Source: Archangium primigenium
GTDB lineage: Bacteria > Myxococcota > Myxococcia > Myxococcales > Myxococcaceae
Reading direction: 5' to 3'
Length of the DNA stretch: 64,000 bases
Assembly: GCF_016904885.1 (NCBI RefSeq)
Contig: NZ_JADWYI010000001.1
Location: 4,898,001-4,962,000 of the forward strand
Shown piece after piece: positions 25,772-33,722 of this stretch. Positions within the stretch are counted from its first letter, which is position 1; every line of letters starts with the position of its first letter. Both the position numbers and the translations under genes were made by a program. The notes beneath the pieces are model-generated. The model had not been told where the DNA came from, ran no database searches, and was given only the letters and a program-made list of their open reading frames with translations.

Positions 25772-25787
25772 AGGACAACCCTGTCCT
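25772..25787 (+). promoter_or_regulatory. Inverted repeat AGGACA-N4-TGTCCT, possible enhancer site
   Basis: A perfect 6+6 inverted repeat with a 4-bp spacer lies about 170 bp upstream of the -24/-12 promoter of the first M4 protease. The same hexamers recur at a similar distance upstream of the second copy. The distance suits an upstream activator site for a sigma-54 enhancer-binding protein. Confidence 0.4.
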
Positions 25788-25885
25788 GAAAGACGTCAGG
25801 TCTGTGCAATGCCTATCAACTCCCGTGAATCGTTGGGGTTTGTCCCGCCGTCGTAAGGGGGCTTTACAGTCCGGGCGGGGGCCGT

Positions 25886-25904
25886 CGTGACATGCACGCT
25901 CCAC
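25886..25904 (+). promoter_or_regulatory. Conserved upstream box of M4 protease gene 1
   Basis: CGTGACATGCACGCTCCAC matches CGTGACGTCCATGCTCCAC at 28263 in 15 of 19 positions. Each box ends 51 bp before its -24 element, while the sequence between box and promoter is poorly conserved, which suggests selected binding sites. Confidence 0.45.
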
Positions 25905-25955
25905 CGGGCGGCCAGGGAAAGGCGGGAGGGGCTGTCCTTTCCATGATTTAGGGAT

Positions 25956-25971
25956 TGGCCCGCTTCCTGCT
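25956..25971 (+). promoter_or_regulatory. Sigma-54 (-24/-12) promoter of M4 protease gene 1
   Basis: TGGCCCGCTTCCTGCT matches the consensus TGGCACG-N4-TTGCW in all but two fixed positions, with the invariant GG (25957-25958) and GC (25969-25970) exactly 12 bp apart. Transcription would start near 25982, leaving a leader of about 44 nt before the TTG start. The identical 16-mer is found before the second gene. Confidence 0.75.
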
Positions 25972-26009
25972 CAAGCCCTCCTTCGCTCAATGGCACCTCG
26001 CCGTTGTCC

Positions 26010-26015
26010 AGGAGG
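26010..26015 (+). promoter_or_regulatory. Ribosome binding site deciding the TTG start
   Basis: A perfect AGGAGG is followed after 10 bp by TTG at 26026, which opens a proper lipoprotein signal. The upstream in-frame ATG (25990) would place charged residues before the signal and would lie before this Shine-Dalgarno sequence. Confidence 0.75.
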
Positions 26016-26025
26016 AACACCCCCC

Positions 26026-27948
26026 TTGGTTCGCACGCCTCGTTTCCTTGCCGCCGCGCTGCTCGCCCTGCCTCTCGCCGCTTGTGAGGTCGACCCGTCG
26101 TCCCAGCTCTCCGAGGAGTCCTCGAAGAAGGTCACCGCGAGCGACTCGCTGGGTGACATCCACGCGGCGCTCGCGGCGCTGCCCTCGGCGCAGATCGCCG
26201 GCGCCGAGCAGAACGGCGTGCCCTTCATGATCACCGGCAAGCTGGGTGTGGCCAGCGGCGCGGTGAAGGGCCTGGCCGCCGACGGCAACGGCCGTCTGAG
26301 CCAGGCGCTGCCCGGCATCGCCGCCGCCTTCCGCGTCAACGCCTCGGACCTCATCGCCAAGCGCTCGCGCACGGACGAGCAGGGCGTCACCCACGTGCGC
26401 TACGGCCAGACCAAGAACGGCCTGCCCGTGGTGAACGAGGAGCTCATCGTCCACATCGGCGCGGACAACACCATCATCGCCGCCAACGGCACCGCGCGGG
26501 ACGGGGAGATCGTCTCCGCCAAGGCGCGCATCTCCGAGGAGGCCGCCAAGGCCGCCGCCCTGGACAGCACCTCGGGCCGCCACCTGGAGCAGGAGAGCAT
26601 CCGGCTGGTGTACGTGCGCTCGCCCGCGGACGAGAAGCTCAAGCTGGCCTACGAGTCCACGGTCATCGGCGAGGCCCGCGACGGCATGCCCATCCGCGAC
26701 CTGGTGTACGTGAGCGCGCAGGATGGCGGTATCGTCACCCGCAACTCGAAGATCCACACGGCGCTCAACCGCGCGGTGTACACGGCCGCCAACAAGACGA
26801 GCCTGCCCGGCACGCTCAAGCGCTCCGAGGGCGGCGCCGCCACGGGTGACAACCACGTGGACAAGAACTACGAGGCGCTGGGCGGCACCTACAACTGCTA
26901 CAAGAACAACTTCGGCCGTGACTCGCTGGACAACAAGGGCGCGCTGCTCAAGAGCACCGTGCACTACGACAGCAACTACACCAACGCGTTCTGGAACGGC
27001 ACGCAGATGGTGTACGGCGACAGCAACGGCACCCAGTCCCTGCCGCTGGGCCTGTCGGCGGACGTGACCACGCACGAGCTGACGCACGCGGTGACGGAGA
27101 ACGAGTCCAACCTCACGTACTCGGCCGAGTCCGGTGGCCTCAACGAGGCGATGAGCGACATCTTCGGCGCCTACTGCGAGAGCTACGCCTCGGGCGCCTG
27201 GTCCACCAGCGACGCGGTCTTCATGGTGGGCGACGACGTGTGGACGCCCAACACCGCGGGCGACGCGCTGCGCTACATGTTCGACCCGGCCAAGGACGGC
27301 GCCTCGCACGACTACTGGACCACCAGCACCAAGAGCGTGGACGTGCACTACAGCTCGGGCGTGGCCAACCTGGCCTTCACGCTGCTGTCGCGCGGTGGCA
27401 AGCACCCGCGCAACAAGTCCACCATCACCGTGCCGGCGCTCGGCGTGCAGAAGGCCGGCGCCATCTACTACAAGGCCAACACGGACCTGTTCACCGCGTC
27501 CACCAACTACGCCCAGGCCAAGACGTACCTGGAGCAGGCCGCCTCGACCCTCTACGGCGCCGGCTCGGCCGAGGTCGCCGCGGTGACGGCCTCCCTGCAG
27601 GCGGTGGGCGTGGGTGTCTCGACGCCCGCCCCCACGGCCACCGCGCTGACCAACGGCGTGGCGAAGACGAGCCTGGGCGCCTCCTCGGGCGCCTCGCTCT
27701 ACTACTACCTGGACGTGCCGGCCTCGAAGGCCTCCACGTTCACCACCAGCGGTGGCACGGGTGACCTCGACCTGTACGTGAAGGCCAGCACGCAGCCCAC
27801 CACCACCTCGTACGACTGCCGCTCCGAGGGGACGACCAACGCCGAGTCGTGCACCATCTCCGCGAAGACGGCCGCCACGCGCATCTACGTGACGCTCTAC
27901 GCCTACACCACCTTCTCGGGCGTCACGCTCAAGGGCTCCTACCCCTGA
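26026..27948 (+). CDS. M4 (thermolysin-type) metalloprotease lipoprotein with PPC domain, copy 1
   Basis: A 640-residue secreted zinc endopeptidase. The TTG start gives the signal LVRTPRFLAAALLALPLAAC with a clear lipobox. The FTP/PepSY propeptide follows (about residues 30-230), then the M4 catalytic domain with zinc ligands H350 and H354, catalytic E351 in HELTHAV and third ligand E374 in GGLNEAMSD. The later catalytic His lies in VDVHYSSGVANLAF. A C-terminal pre-peptidase PPC domain (about residues 545-640) contains GGTGDLDLYVKA. It is a tandem duplicate of the gene at 28402, and both have the same sigma-54 promoter. It probably digests proteins outside the cell, for example of prey. Confidence 0.93.
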   Translation: MVRTPRFLAAALLALPLAACEVDPSSQLSEESSKKVTASDSLGDIHAALAALPSAQIAGAEQNGVPFMITGKLGVASGAVKGLAADGNGRLSQALPGIAAAFRVNASDLIAKRSRTDEQGVTHVRYGQTKNGLPVVNEELIVHIGADNTIIAANGTARDGEIVSAKARISEEAAKAAALDSTSGRHLEQESIRLVYVRSPADEKLKLAYESTVIGEARDGMPIRDLVYVSAQDGGIVTRNSKIHTALNRAVYTAANKTSLPGTLKRSEGGAATGDNHVDKNYEALGGTYNCYKNNFGRDSLDNKGALLKSTVHYDSNYTNAFWNGTQMVYGDSNGTQSLPLGLSADVTTHELTHAVTENESNLTYSAESGGLNEAMSDIFGAYCESYASGAWSTSDAVFMVGDDVWTPNTAGDALRYMFDPAKDGASHDYWTTSTKSVDVHYSSGVANLAFTLLSRGGKHPRNKSTITVPALGVQKAGAIYYKANTDLFTASTNYAQAKTYLEQAASTLYGAGSAEVAAVTASLQAVGVGVSTPAPTATALTNGVAKTSLGASSGASLYYYLDVPASKASTFTTSGGTGDLDLYVKASTQPTTTSYDCRSEGTTNAESCTISAKTAATRIYVTLYAYTTFSGVTLKGSYP

Positions 27949-27974
27949 CGAACGCGCGGGACTGAGGTGACGGG

Positions 27975-28003
27975 GCCCCTGGAAGGCAAGCGCTTCCAGG
28001 GGC
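27975..28003 (+). terminator. Intrinsic-type terminator after M4 protease gene 1
   Basis: An 11-bp perfect stem (GCCCCTGGAAG / CTTCCAGGGGC, 27975-27985 and 27993-28003) with a 7-nt loop lies 27 bp after the stop codon and is followed by TTTGT. It separates the transcripts of the two proteases. Confidence 0.75.
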
Positions 28004-28137
28004 TTTGTCGTGTGCGCGTCAGCCGAACGCCTGACGGGTTCAACTTTGTCTTGTCATTGGAATCCTTTCGTTTCAAACTGCGTGGGACTTTTCCAGCGGC
28101 GTCCACAGGCCTCGCTCAAGCGCACGGGGGGTCCGCC

Positions 28138-28175
28138 TGTCCTGGGAGAAGACAGGCGTGTCTGGAAACAGGACA
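28138..28175 (+). promoter_or_regulatory. TGTCCTG/CAGGACA and CGCCTGTC/GACAGGCG dyads upstream of M4 gene 2
   Basis: TGTCCTG (28138-28144) and CAGGACA (28169-28175) are inverted copies, interleaved with a second dyad CGCCTGTC (28134-28141) / GACAGGCG (28151-28158). They lie about 160-195 bp before the -24/-12 promoter, like the AGGACA/TGTCCT site of gene 1. The 28004-28330 stretch has no gene that I can support. Confidence 0.4.
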
Positions 28176-28262
28176 GTCCATGCCGCGAAGCGTCAAGCCC
28201 TCGGAAGCATTGAGGATTTTGCTTTGGACGTAAGCTGGATTGACAGGGTGGGCTTCACCCGG

Positions 28263-28281
28263 CGTGACGTCCATGCTCCAC
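28263..28281 (+). promoter_or_regulatory. Conserved upstream box of M4 protease gene 2
   Basis: CGTGACGTCCATGCTCCAC is the counterpart of the box at 25886 and lies at the same distance (51 bp) from its sigma-54 promoter. Confidence 0.45.
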
Positions 28282-28332
28282 TGATTGGTCTGTCAAGGAA
28301 CCGCGCGCCTGTCATTTCCAGGCTTTAGGGAT

Positions 28333-28348
28333 TGGCCCGCTTCCTGCT
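28333..28348 (+). promoter_or_regulatory. Sigma-54 (-24/-12) promoter of M4 protease gene 2
   Basis: This is the same 16-mer as at 25956 (TGGCCCGCTTCCTGCT), within a conserved block beginning TTTAGGGAT. GG at 28334-28335 and GC at 28346-28347 have the required spacing. Confidence 0.75.
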
Positions 28349-28386
28349 CAAAGGAATCCTCGTTCGACGGCACCTCGCCGTTGTCC

Positions 28387-28392
28387 AGGAGG
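28387..28392 (+). promoter_or_regulatory. Ribosome binding site deciding the TTG start of M4 gene 2
   Basis: A perfect AGGAGG lies 9 bp before TTG at 28402; the arrangement is the same as in copy 1. No ATG in the frame lies suitably near. Confidence 0.75.
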
Positions 28393-28401
28393 AATCCCCC
28401 C

Positions 28402-30282
28402 TTGGTTCGCACCCCCCGTTTCCTTGCCGCCGCGCTGCTCGCCCTGCCCCTCGCCGCTTGCGAGGTCGACTCGTCCACGCAGCAGCCCGAGCTCGAGCAG
28501 AAGGCCGATTCGCTGGGAGACATCCACGCGGCGCTCGCGGCGCTGCCCTCGGCGCGGATCGCCGGCGTCGAGCAGAACGGCATGCCCTTCATGATCACCG
28601 GCAAGCTGGGCACCGCGACCATGCAGCAGGGCCTGGTGGGCAACGCCGGCGGTCGGCTGACCCAGGCGCTGCCCGGCATCGCCGCCGCCTTCCGCGTCAA
28701 CGCCTCGGACCTCATCGCCAAGCGCTCGCGCACGGACGAGCAGGGCGTCACCCACGTGCGCTACGGCCAGACGAAGAATGGCCTGCCCGTGGTGAACGAG
28801 GAGCTCATCGTCCACATCGGCGCGGACAACACCATCATCGCCGCCAACGGCACCGCGCGGGACGGGGAGACCGTCCCCGCCCTGGCGCGCATCTCCGAGG
28901 AGGCCGCCAAGGCCGCCGCCCTGGACAGCACCTCGGGCCGCCACCTGGAGCTCGACGGCCTGCGGCTGGTGTACGTGCGCTCGCCCGCGGACGGCAAGCT
29001 GAAGCTGGCCTACGAGGCCACGGTCCTCGGCGAGGCCCGCGACGAGATGCCCATCCGCGACCTCGTGTACGTGAGCGCCCTGGACGGCGGCATCGTCACG
29101 CGCCACGCGCAGATCCACACCGCGCTCAACCGCAAGGTGTACACGGCCGCCAACAAGACGACCCTGCCCGGCACGCTCAAGCGCTCGGAGGGCCAGGCGG
29201 CCTCGGGTGACGCGCACGTCGACGGCAACTACGACGCGCTGGGCGCGACGTACAACTGCTACAAGAACAACTTCGGCCGCGACTCGCTGGACAACAAGGG
29301 CGCCACGCTCATCAGCACGGTGCACTACAGCAGCAACTACACCAACGCGTTCTGGAACGGCACGCAGATGGTGTACGGCGACAGCAACGGCACCCAGTCC
29401 GCGCCGCTGGGCCTGTCGGGCGACGTGACCACGCACGAGCTGACGCACGCGGTGACGTCGAGCGAGTCCAACCTCACGTACTCGGCCGAGTCCGGCGGCC
29501 TCAACGAGGCGCTGAGCGACATCTTCGGCGCCTACTGCGAGAGCTACGCCTCGGGCACCTGGTCCACCGAGGACAAGATTTTCATGGTGGGCGACGACGT
29601 GTGGACGCCCAACACCCCGGGCGATGCGCTGCGCTACATGGCCGACCCGGCCAAGGACGGCGTCTCGCTCGACTACTGGACCACGAGCGCCAAGAACGTG
29701 GACGTGCACTACAGCTCGGGCATCGCCAACCTGGCCTTCACGCTGCTCTCGCGTGGTGGCAAGCACCCGCGCGGCAAGTCCGACACCACCGTGCCGGCCA
29801 TCGGCGTGCAGAAGGCGGGCGCCATCTACTACAAGGCGAACGTCGACCTGTTCACCGCGTCCACCAACTACGCCCAGGCCAAGACGTACCTGGAGCAGGC
29901 CGCCTCGAGCCTCTACGGCGCGAGCTCCGCGGAGCTCGCCGCGGTCACCGCCTCCTACGTCGCGCTGGGCGTGGGCGTCCCGCTCACCGGCCAGCTCCTC
30001 CAGACCAACCTGAGCGCGGCCAGGGGCGCTTCGCTGAGCTACTACCTGGATGTCCCGGCCAGCAAGGCGTCCACCTTCACCATCACCGGCGGCACGGGTG
30101 ACGCGGACCTGTACGTGAAGGCGGGCTCGGCGCCGACCACCACCTCGTACGAGTGCCGCTCGCAGGCGTCCGGCAACGAGGACTCCTGCTCCATCACCGC
30201 GAAGACGGCCGCCACGCGCATCCACGTGCTGCTCTACGCCTACAGCGCCTTCTCGGGCGTGACGCTGGTCGGCAAGTACTAG
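28402..30282 (+). CDS. M4 (thermolysin-type) metalloprotease lipoprotein with PPC domain, copy 2
   Basis: A 626-residue paralogue of the preceding protease, with the same TTG start, lipoprotein signal (LVRTPRFLAAALLALPLAACEV), propeptide, M4 domain and C-terminal PPC domain. The zinc site is complete: H345, E346 and H349 in HELTHAV, and E369 in GGLNEALSD. The two proteins are alike over most of their length; they differ mainly in the residues just after the signal, in the first part of the propeptide and in the linker before the PPC domain, which is about ten residues shorter here. Surface charge changes suggest different substrate preference. Expression should follow the same sigma-54 control. 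Confidence 0.93.
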   Translation: MVRTPRFLAAALLALPLAACEVDSSTQQPELEQKADSLGDIHAALAALPSARIAGVEQNGMPFMITGKLGTATMQQGLVGNAGGRLTQALPGIAAAFRVNASDLIAKRSRTDEQGVTHVRYGQTKNGLPVVNEELIVHIGADNTIIAANGTARDGETVPALARISEEAAKAAALDSTSGRHLELDGLRLVYVRSPADGKLKLAYEATVLGEARDEMPIRDLVYVSALDGGIVTRHAQIHTALNRKVYTAANKTTLPGTLKRSEGQAASGDAHVDGNYDALGATYNCYKNNFGRDSLDNKGATLISTVHYSSNYTNAFWNGTQMVYGDSNGTQSAPLGLSGDVTTHELTHAVTSSESNLTYSAESGGLNEALSDIFGAYCESYASGTWSTEDKIFMVGDDVWTPNTPGDALRYMADPAKDGVSLDYWTTSAKNVDVHYSSGIANLAFTLLSRGGKHPRGKSDTTVPAIGVQKAGAIYYKANVDLFTASTNYAQAKTYLEQAASSLYGASSAELAAVTASYVALGVGVPLTGQLLQTNLSAARGASLSYYLDVPASKASTFTITGGTGDADLYVKAGSAPTTTSYECRSQASGNEDSCSITAKTAATRIHVLLYAYSAFSGVTLVGKY

Positions 30283-30314
30283 CCGGTTCGCCCACGGGCA
30301 CCCGGTCGGAGAGG

Positions 30315-30356
30315 ACGAACCCCTGGCGGGCCCCTGGGCCTTCCGGGGGTTTCGTT
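30315..30356 (+). terminator. Hairpin after M4 protease gene 2
   Basis: ACGAACCCC (30315-30323) pairs with GGGGGTTTCGT (30344-30354), with a bulge, and inner GGG/CCC pairs strengthen it. It starts 32 bp after the stop. There is no strong T-run. Confidence 0.45.
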
Positions 30357-30407
30357 CGTGCGGGCTCTTCCCGCCGGGCCGGGAAGGGTGTAGGTGCGGC
30401 GGACCTC

Positions 30408-31220
30408 ATGGCCACTCCTCGCCCCCTGCGCGACGCGGACCTCTCCCGGGTGGAGGCGGTCTTCACCGATGTCGACGGCACCCTCACCACGGCGCACCGG
30501 CTGCGCTCCACGACGCTCCAGGCGCTGGAGCGGCTGGCGGACGCGGGCTTCAAGCTGGTGCTGGTGACGGGCCGTCCGGCGGGGTGGGCCGAGTGCTGGG
30601 CGCGCACCCTGCCCGTGGAGGGCGTCATCGCGGAGAACGGGGGCCTGTTCTTCCTGCGGGGCGCCCACGGACGGCTGCGCAAGGTGTACGCCGAGTCGCC
30701 GCGCGTGCGGGGCCCGAACCGCGAGCGGCTGGTGGCCGAGGTGACGGCGGTGCTCGGCCAGGTGCCGGGCGCGCGGCTGTCCGTGGACAGCGCCTACACC
30801 GAGGTGGACCTGGCGGTGGACTACAACGAGGAGGCGCGGCTGGGCGAGGCGGGAGCCGACCGCCTGGAGGCCCTCCTGCGCGCGCGGGGGGTGACGGCGG
30901 TGCGCTCCTCGGTGCACATCAACTGTTGGCTGGGGCGGTTCGACAAGCGCTCCGCCGTGCGGCGCTTCCTGAAGGTCGCCTGGGGGGCACGCAATGTCCC
31001 GGGCGAGGGCCGTTTCGTGTACGTGGGGGATAGTTTCAATGACGCTCCGATGTTCGGGGAGTTCGCCCTGAGCGTCGGGGTGGCCAACGTGCGGCGGGTG
31101 CTCGGACGCATCGACACGCCGCCGGCCTTCATCACCCGGGCGGAGGAGGGGCGGGGCTTCGAGGAGCTCGCGCGTGCCCTGCTCGCGCACCGGCGCGGTA
31201 CCAGAGGAGACGCATCGTGA
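30408..31220 (+). CDS. HAD-superfamily (subclass IIB) sugar phosphatase
   Basis: A 270-residue phosphatase with all four HAD motifs: the nucleophile in AVFTDVDGTLTT, the Thr in LVLVTGRPAGW, a Lys in the cap region (FDKRSAVRRFL) and VYVGDSFNDAPMFGEF. The C2B cap between motifs 2 and 3 resembles that of mannosyl-3-phosphoglycerate phosphatase and sucrose phosphatase, so a phosphorylated sugar or glycerate compound is the likely substrate. The start is the ATG of MATPRPLRDADLSR; the open frame upstream belongs to the protease region. Its stop overlaps the next gene by GTGA. Confidence 0.88.
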   Translation: MATPRPLRDADLSRVEAVFTDVDGTLTTAHRLRSTTLQALERLADAGFKLVLVTGRPAGWAECWARTLPVEGVIAENGGLFFLRGAHGRLRKVYAESPRVRGPNRERLVAEVTAVLGQVPGARLSVDSAYTEVDLAVDYNEEARLGEAGADRLEALLRARGVTAVRSSVHINCWLGRFDKRSAVRRFLKVAWGARNVPGEGRFVYVGDSFNDAPMFGEFALSVGVANVRRVLGRIDTPPAFITRAEEGRGFEELARALLAHRRGTRGDAS

Positions 31221-32413
31221 ATGTCGTGAAGTTGGAGCTCGCTCCGGGGTTGGGCCGTCACCTGCGCGCGGGGCACCCGTGGGTGTTCCGCAAGGCGCTC
31301 GCCCAGGTGCCGAAGATTCCTCCGGGCAGCGTGGTGGACCTGGCGGAGAACGGGAAGTTCGTGGCGCGCGGCTATTTCGATCCGCACTCGGCCATCGCCG
31401 TGCGGGTGCTCACGCGCAACCCCCGGCAGTCCATCGACGCGGCCTTCTTCGCGCAGCGGGTGCGCCAGGCCCTGGCCGAGCGCCGCGCGCTCATCGATCT
31501 CACGGACACGGACAGCTTCCGGCTGCTGCACGGCGAGGGTGATGGCCTGCCGGGCGTGGTGGTGGACCTGTACGGGCGCTACGCGGTGCTCAAGCTGTAC
31601 TCGGCGGGTCTCACGCCCTACCGGGGGCTCATCGTCGAGGCGCTCAAGGCGGCCATCCCCGAGCTCCAGGGCATCCTGGGCCGTGACGAGGTGGGCCGCG
31701 ACGACGTGGAGGAGGACGAGGGCCGGGGCGCGGGCCGCATGCTGTGGGGCGAGAAGGCTCCGGAACTCTTGAGCATCCGCGAGCGCGGCGCGACGTTCCT
31801 GGTGGACGCGTGGAAGGGGCAGAAGACGGGCTTCTTCCTGGATCAGCGCGAGAACCGCTACCTCATCCGGCGCCTGGCCCAGGGCCGGGACGTGCTCAAC
31901 TGCTTCTGCTTCAGCGGAGGCTTCTCGGTGAACGCGGCGCTCGGTGGGGCCAAGAGCGTGTTCTCCGTGGACCTGGACCCCGACGCCATCGCCCTGGCGC
32001 GCGAGAACTTCACGCGCAACGGGCTGCCCGCGGAGAAGCACGACTTCCTGGCCGCGGACGTGTTCAAGCTCCTGTCGTCCTTCCGCGAGGAGGGCCGCAC
32101 GTTCGATCTCATCATCCTGGACCCGCCGGCGTTCGCGAAGAGCCAGAAGGCGGTGCAGGCGGCGATCGACGGGTACGCGTCGCTCAACCGCCAGGCGTTG
32201 GGGCTCTTGCGGCCCGGGGGCCTGCTGGCCACGGCGTCGTGCTCGGCGCGCGTGGGGACCAACGACTTCCTGGGCGCGGTGAAGGAAGCGGCCTTCAAGG
32301 CGGGGGTGGATCTGGCCCTGGTGGAGGAGCGCTACCAGCCGCCCGACCACCCCATCCGGCTGCAGTTCCCCGAGGGCCGCTACCTCAAGTTCTACGTGAT
32401 GGCGTCCGTGTGA
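31217..32413 (+). CDS. rlmI: RlmI-like 23S rRNA (cytosine-C5) methyltransferase
   Basis: A 398-residue class I SAM-dependent methyltransferase of the COG1092 group. The N-terminal PUA domain (LGRHLRAGHPWVFRKALAQV) is followed by a linking beta domain (DSFRLLHGEGDGLPGVVVDLY) and the catalytic domain: QKTGFFLDQRENR, the SAM loop DVLNCFCFSGGFSVNAA, VFSVDLDPDAIALA and ILDPPAFAKSQKAV, and the C-terminal Cys in ATASCSARV. E. coli RlmI modifies C1962 of 23S rRNA; the symbol is by similarity only. It starts at GTG, coupled to the phosphatase gene. Confidence 0.9.
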   Translation: MNVVKLELAPGLGRHLRAGHPWVFRKALAQVPKIPPGSVVDLAENGKFVARGYFDPHSAIAVRVLTRNPRQSIDAAFFAQRVRQALAERRALIDLTDTDSFRLLHGEGDGLPGVVVDLYGRYAVLKLYSAGLTPYRGLIVEALKAAIPELQGILGRDEVGRDDVEEDEGRGAGRMLWGEKAPELLSIRERGATFLVDAWKGQKTGFFLDQRENRYLIRRLAQGRDVLNCFCFSGGFSVNAALGGAKSVFSVDLDPDAIALARENFTRNGLPAEKHDFLAADVFKLLSSFREEGRTFDLIILDPPAFAKSQKAVQAAIDGYASLNRQALGLLRPGGLLATASCSARVGTNDFLGAVKEAAFKAGVDLALVEERYQPPDHPIRLQFPEGRYLKFYVMASV

Positions 32414-32455
32414 GACCCCGGGGGGCCCGTGTCAGGGCCCTCTTCTGGGGACCCC

Positions 32456-32875
32456 TCAGCGCTTGAACACGCGCGAGGCCACGCGGTCGAGCACCTCGTC
32501 GCGCCACACCTCGCACGTGGCGAGCAGCTGCTTCATGTCCTCCTGGAAGGCGGCGTCCGGGGGGACCTGCTCGTAGTAGCGGCTCAGGAAGAGGCTCTTG
32601 TTCTCCTGCTCGTAGTCGAGCGTGCCGCCGCCGGTGGGCGTGCCCGCCTTCTCCTCCTCCTGGAAGCCCTCGAGCACGCCGGGCTTGGGCGCATCGCGGA
32701 ACTTGTGGATGAGGGCGCTCGTCTCCAGCCGCTGCGTCTTGCCGTGGTACTCGAAGTAGAGCTGGGCGCCGTCGATCACCGCGCCTCCGAACCCCTGCGC
32801 GTTGAGTCCTTCACTCGGCTGCTTGAAGGACAACATGAACGCCTGCACCACGCGCTGTGCGTCTTCGAAGGTCAT
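32456..32875 (-). CDS. Hypothetical small acidic protein
   Basis: A 139-residue cytosolic protein without a signal or TM segment. The pattern MTFEDAQRVVQAFMLSFKQPSEGL, a beta hairpin (AVIDGAQLYFEYHGKTQRLETSALIHKF), then NKSLFLSRYYEQVPPDAAFQEDMKQLLATCEVWRDEV is compact and slightly reminiscent of CesT-type secretion chaperones, but not enough for a call. It starts at ATG and converges on the methyltransferase gene, from which it is separated by 42 bp. Confidence 0.7.
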   Translation of the reverse strand: MTFEDAQRVVQAFMLSFKQPSEGLNAQGFGGAVIDGAQLYFEYHGKTQRLETSALIHKFRDAPKPGVLEGFQEEEKAGTPTGGGTLDYEQENKSLFLSRYYEQVPPDAAFQEDMKQLLATCEVWRDEVLDRVASRVFKR

Positions 32876-32982
32876 GGATGCTCCTCCGCCTCCAGGAGGC
32901 GACTGTGTTCCGGGCGGAACGTTAGCAGCAGGCCTCCGGGGTCGCGAGGATTGCTCGCCCCGGTCTAAGCTGCCCGGCCGTT

Positions 32983-33615
32983 ATGGTCCTCAAAGGTCAA
33001 TTCCTCGAGCGTCCGGCGCTCATTCCCGTGGGACACGAGGTGATGGAGGGCGTGGCGCACCGGGGGGTGGCGCGTCCGCCGCTGCTCGTGCTGCCGCCGA
33101 CGCCGGAGGAGGGCGGGGGCATGGATCACGTCATCGCCGCGGAGCTCGCCTTCGCCGCGGCCACGGGGGAGCATCCCACCCTGCGCTTCAACTACCGGGG
33201 CGTCGCGGGCAGTCAGGGCGAGCGGGGCGCGGGCCCGGCCTTGGTGGAGGACGCCCTGGCCGCGTTGACGGTGGTGTTGGAGAACGCCCAGGCGCCCACG
33301 GCGGGCGTGGCGGCGTTGCATGGCAGCGCCCGCACGGCGCTCGACGTCCGGGCGCGTCATGGCGGGGTGGCGGGGCTGTGCCTGGTGAGCCCTCGGGGAA
33401 TCGTGCCCGGAGAACTCACGGGCCTGGGCCGGGAATTGTTGGTGGTGGTGGGCGAGCAGGACGCCACGCTGTCCCGGGCGGAGCTGGCCCGGGCGGTGGA
33501 CGCGGCCGGAGGCACCCTGGAGGTCATCGAGGGAGCGGGCGCGCACCTGCACCACGCCCTGCCGCAGGTGGGTAGAATCGTCCGGGCATGGCTCAAGCGG
33601 TTGTCGGGCACCTGA
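32983..33615 (+). CDS. Alpha/beta hydrolase-like protein with degenerate active site
   Basis: A 210-residue protein with the alpha/beta hydrolase pattern of the COG2945 group (PPLLVLPPTPEEGGGMDHVIAAELAFAAA, TLRFNYRGVAGSQGE, LLVVVGEQDATLSRAEL, IEGAGAHLHHALPQVGRIV). The place of the nucleophile elbow reads ALHGSART instead of G-x-S-x-G, so the enzyme may be inactive or use a different Ser. The acid (EQDA) and His (GAHLHH) are in place. It starts at ATG, upstream of the subtilase operon on the same strand. Confidence 0.75.
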   Translation: MVLKGQFLERPALIPVGHEVMEGVAHRGVARPPLLVLPPTPEEGGGMDHVIAAELAFAAATGEHPTLRFNYRGVAGSQGERGAGPALVEDALAALTVVLENAQAPTAGVAALHGSARTALDVRARHGGVAGLCLVSPRGIVPGELTGLGRELLVVVGEQDATLSRAELARAVDAAGGTLEVIEGAGAHLHHALPQVGRIVRAWLKRLSGT

Positions 33616-33722
33616 CCGATGACGTGCAAGCCCTTGATTCCCCGAGGATTCCTTCCCGGAATGGGGAAGAGATCCAATCGTCTCGCCGGTCGTTCGTACG
33701 GGTGGTCACACGAGGAGTCCCT

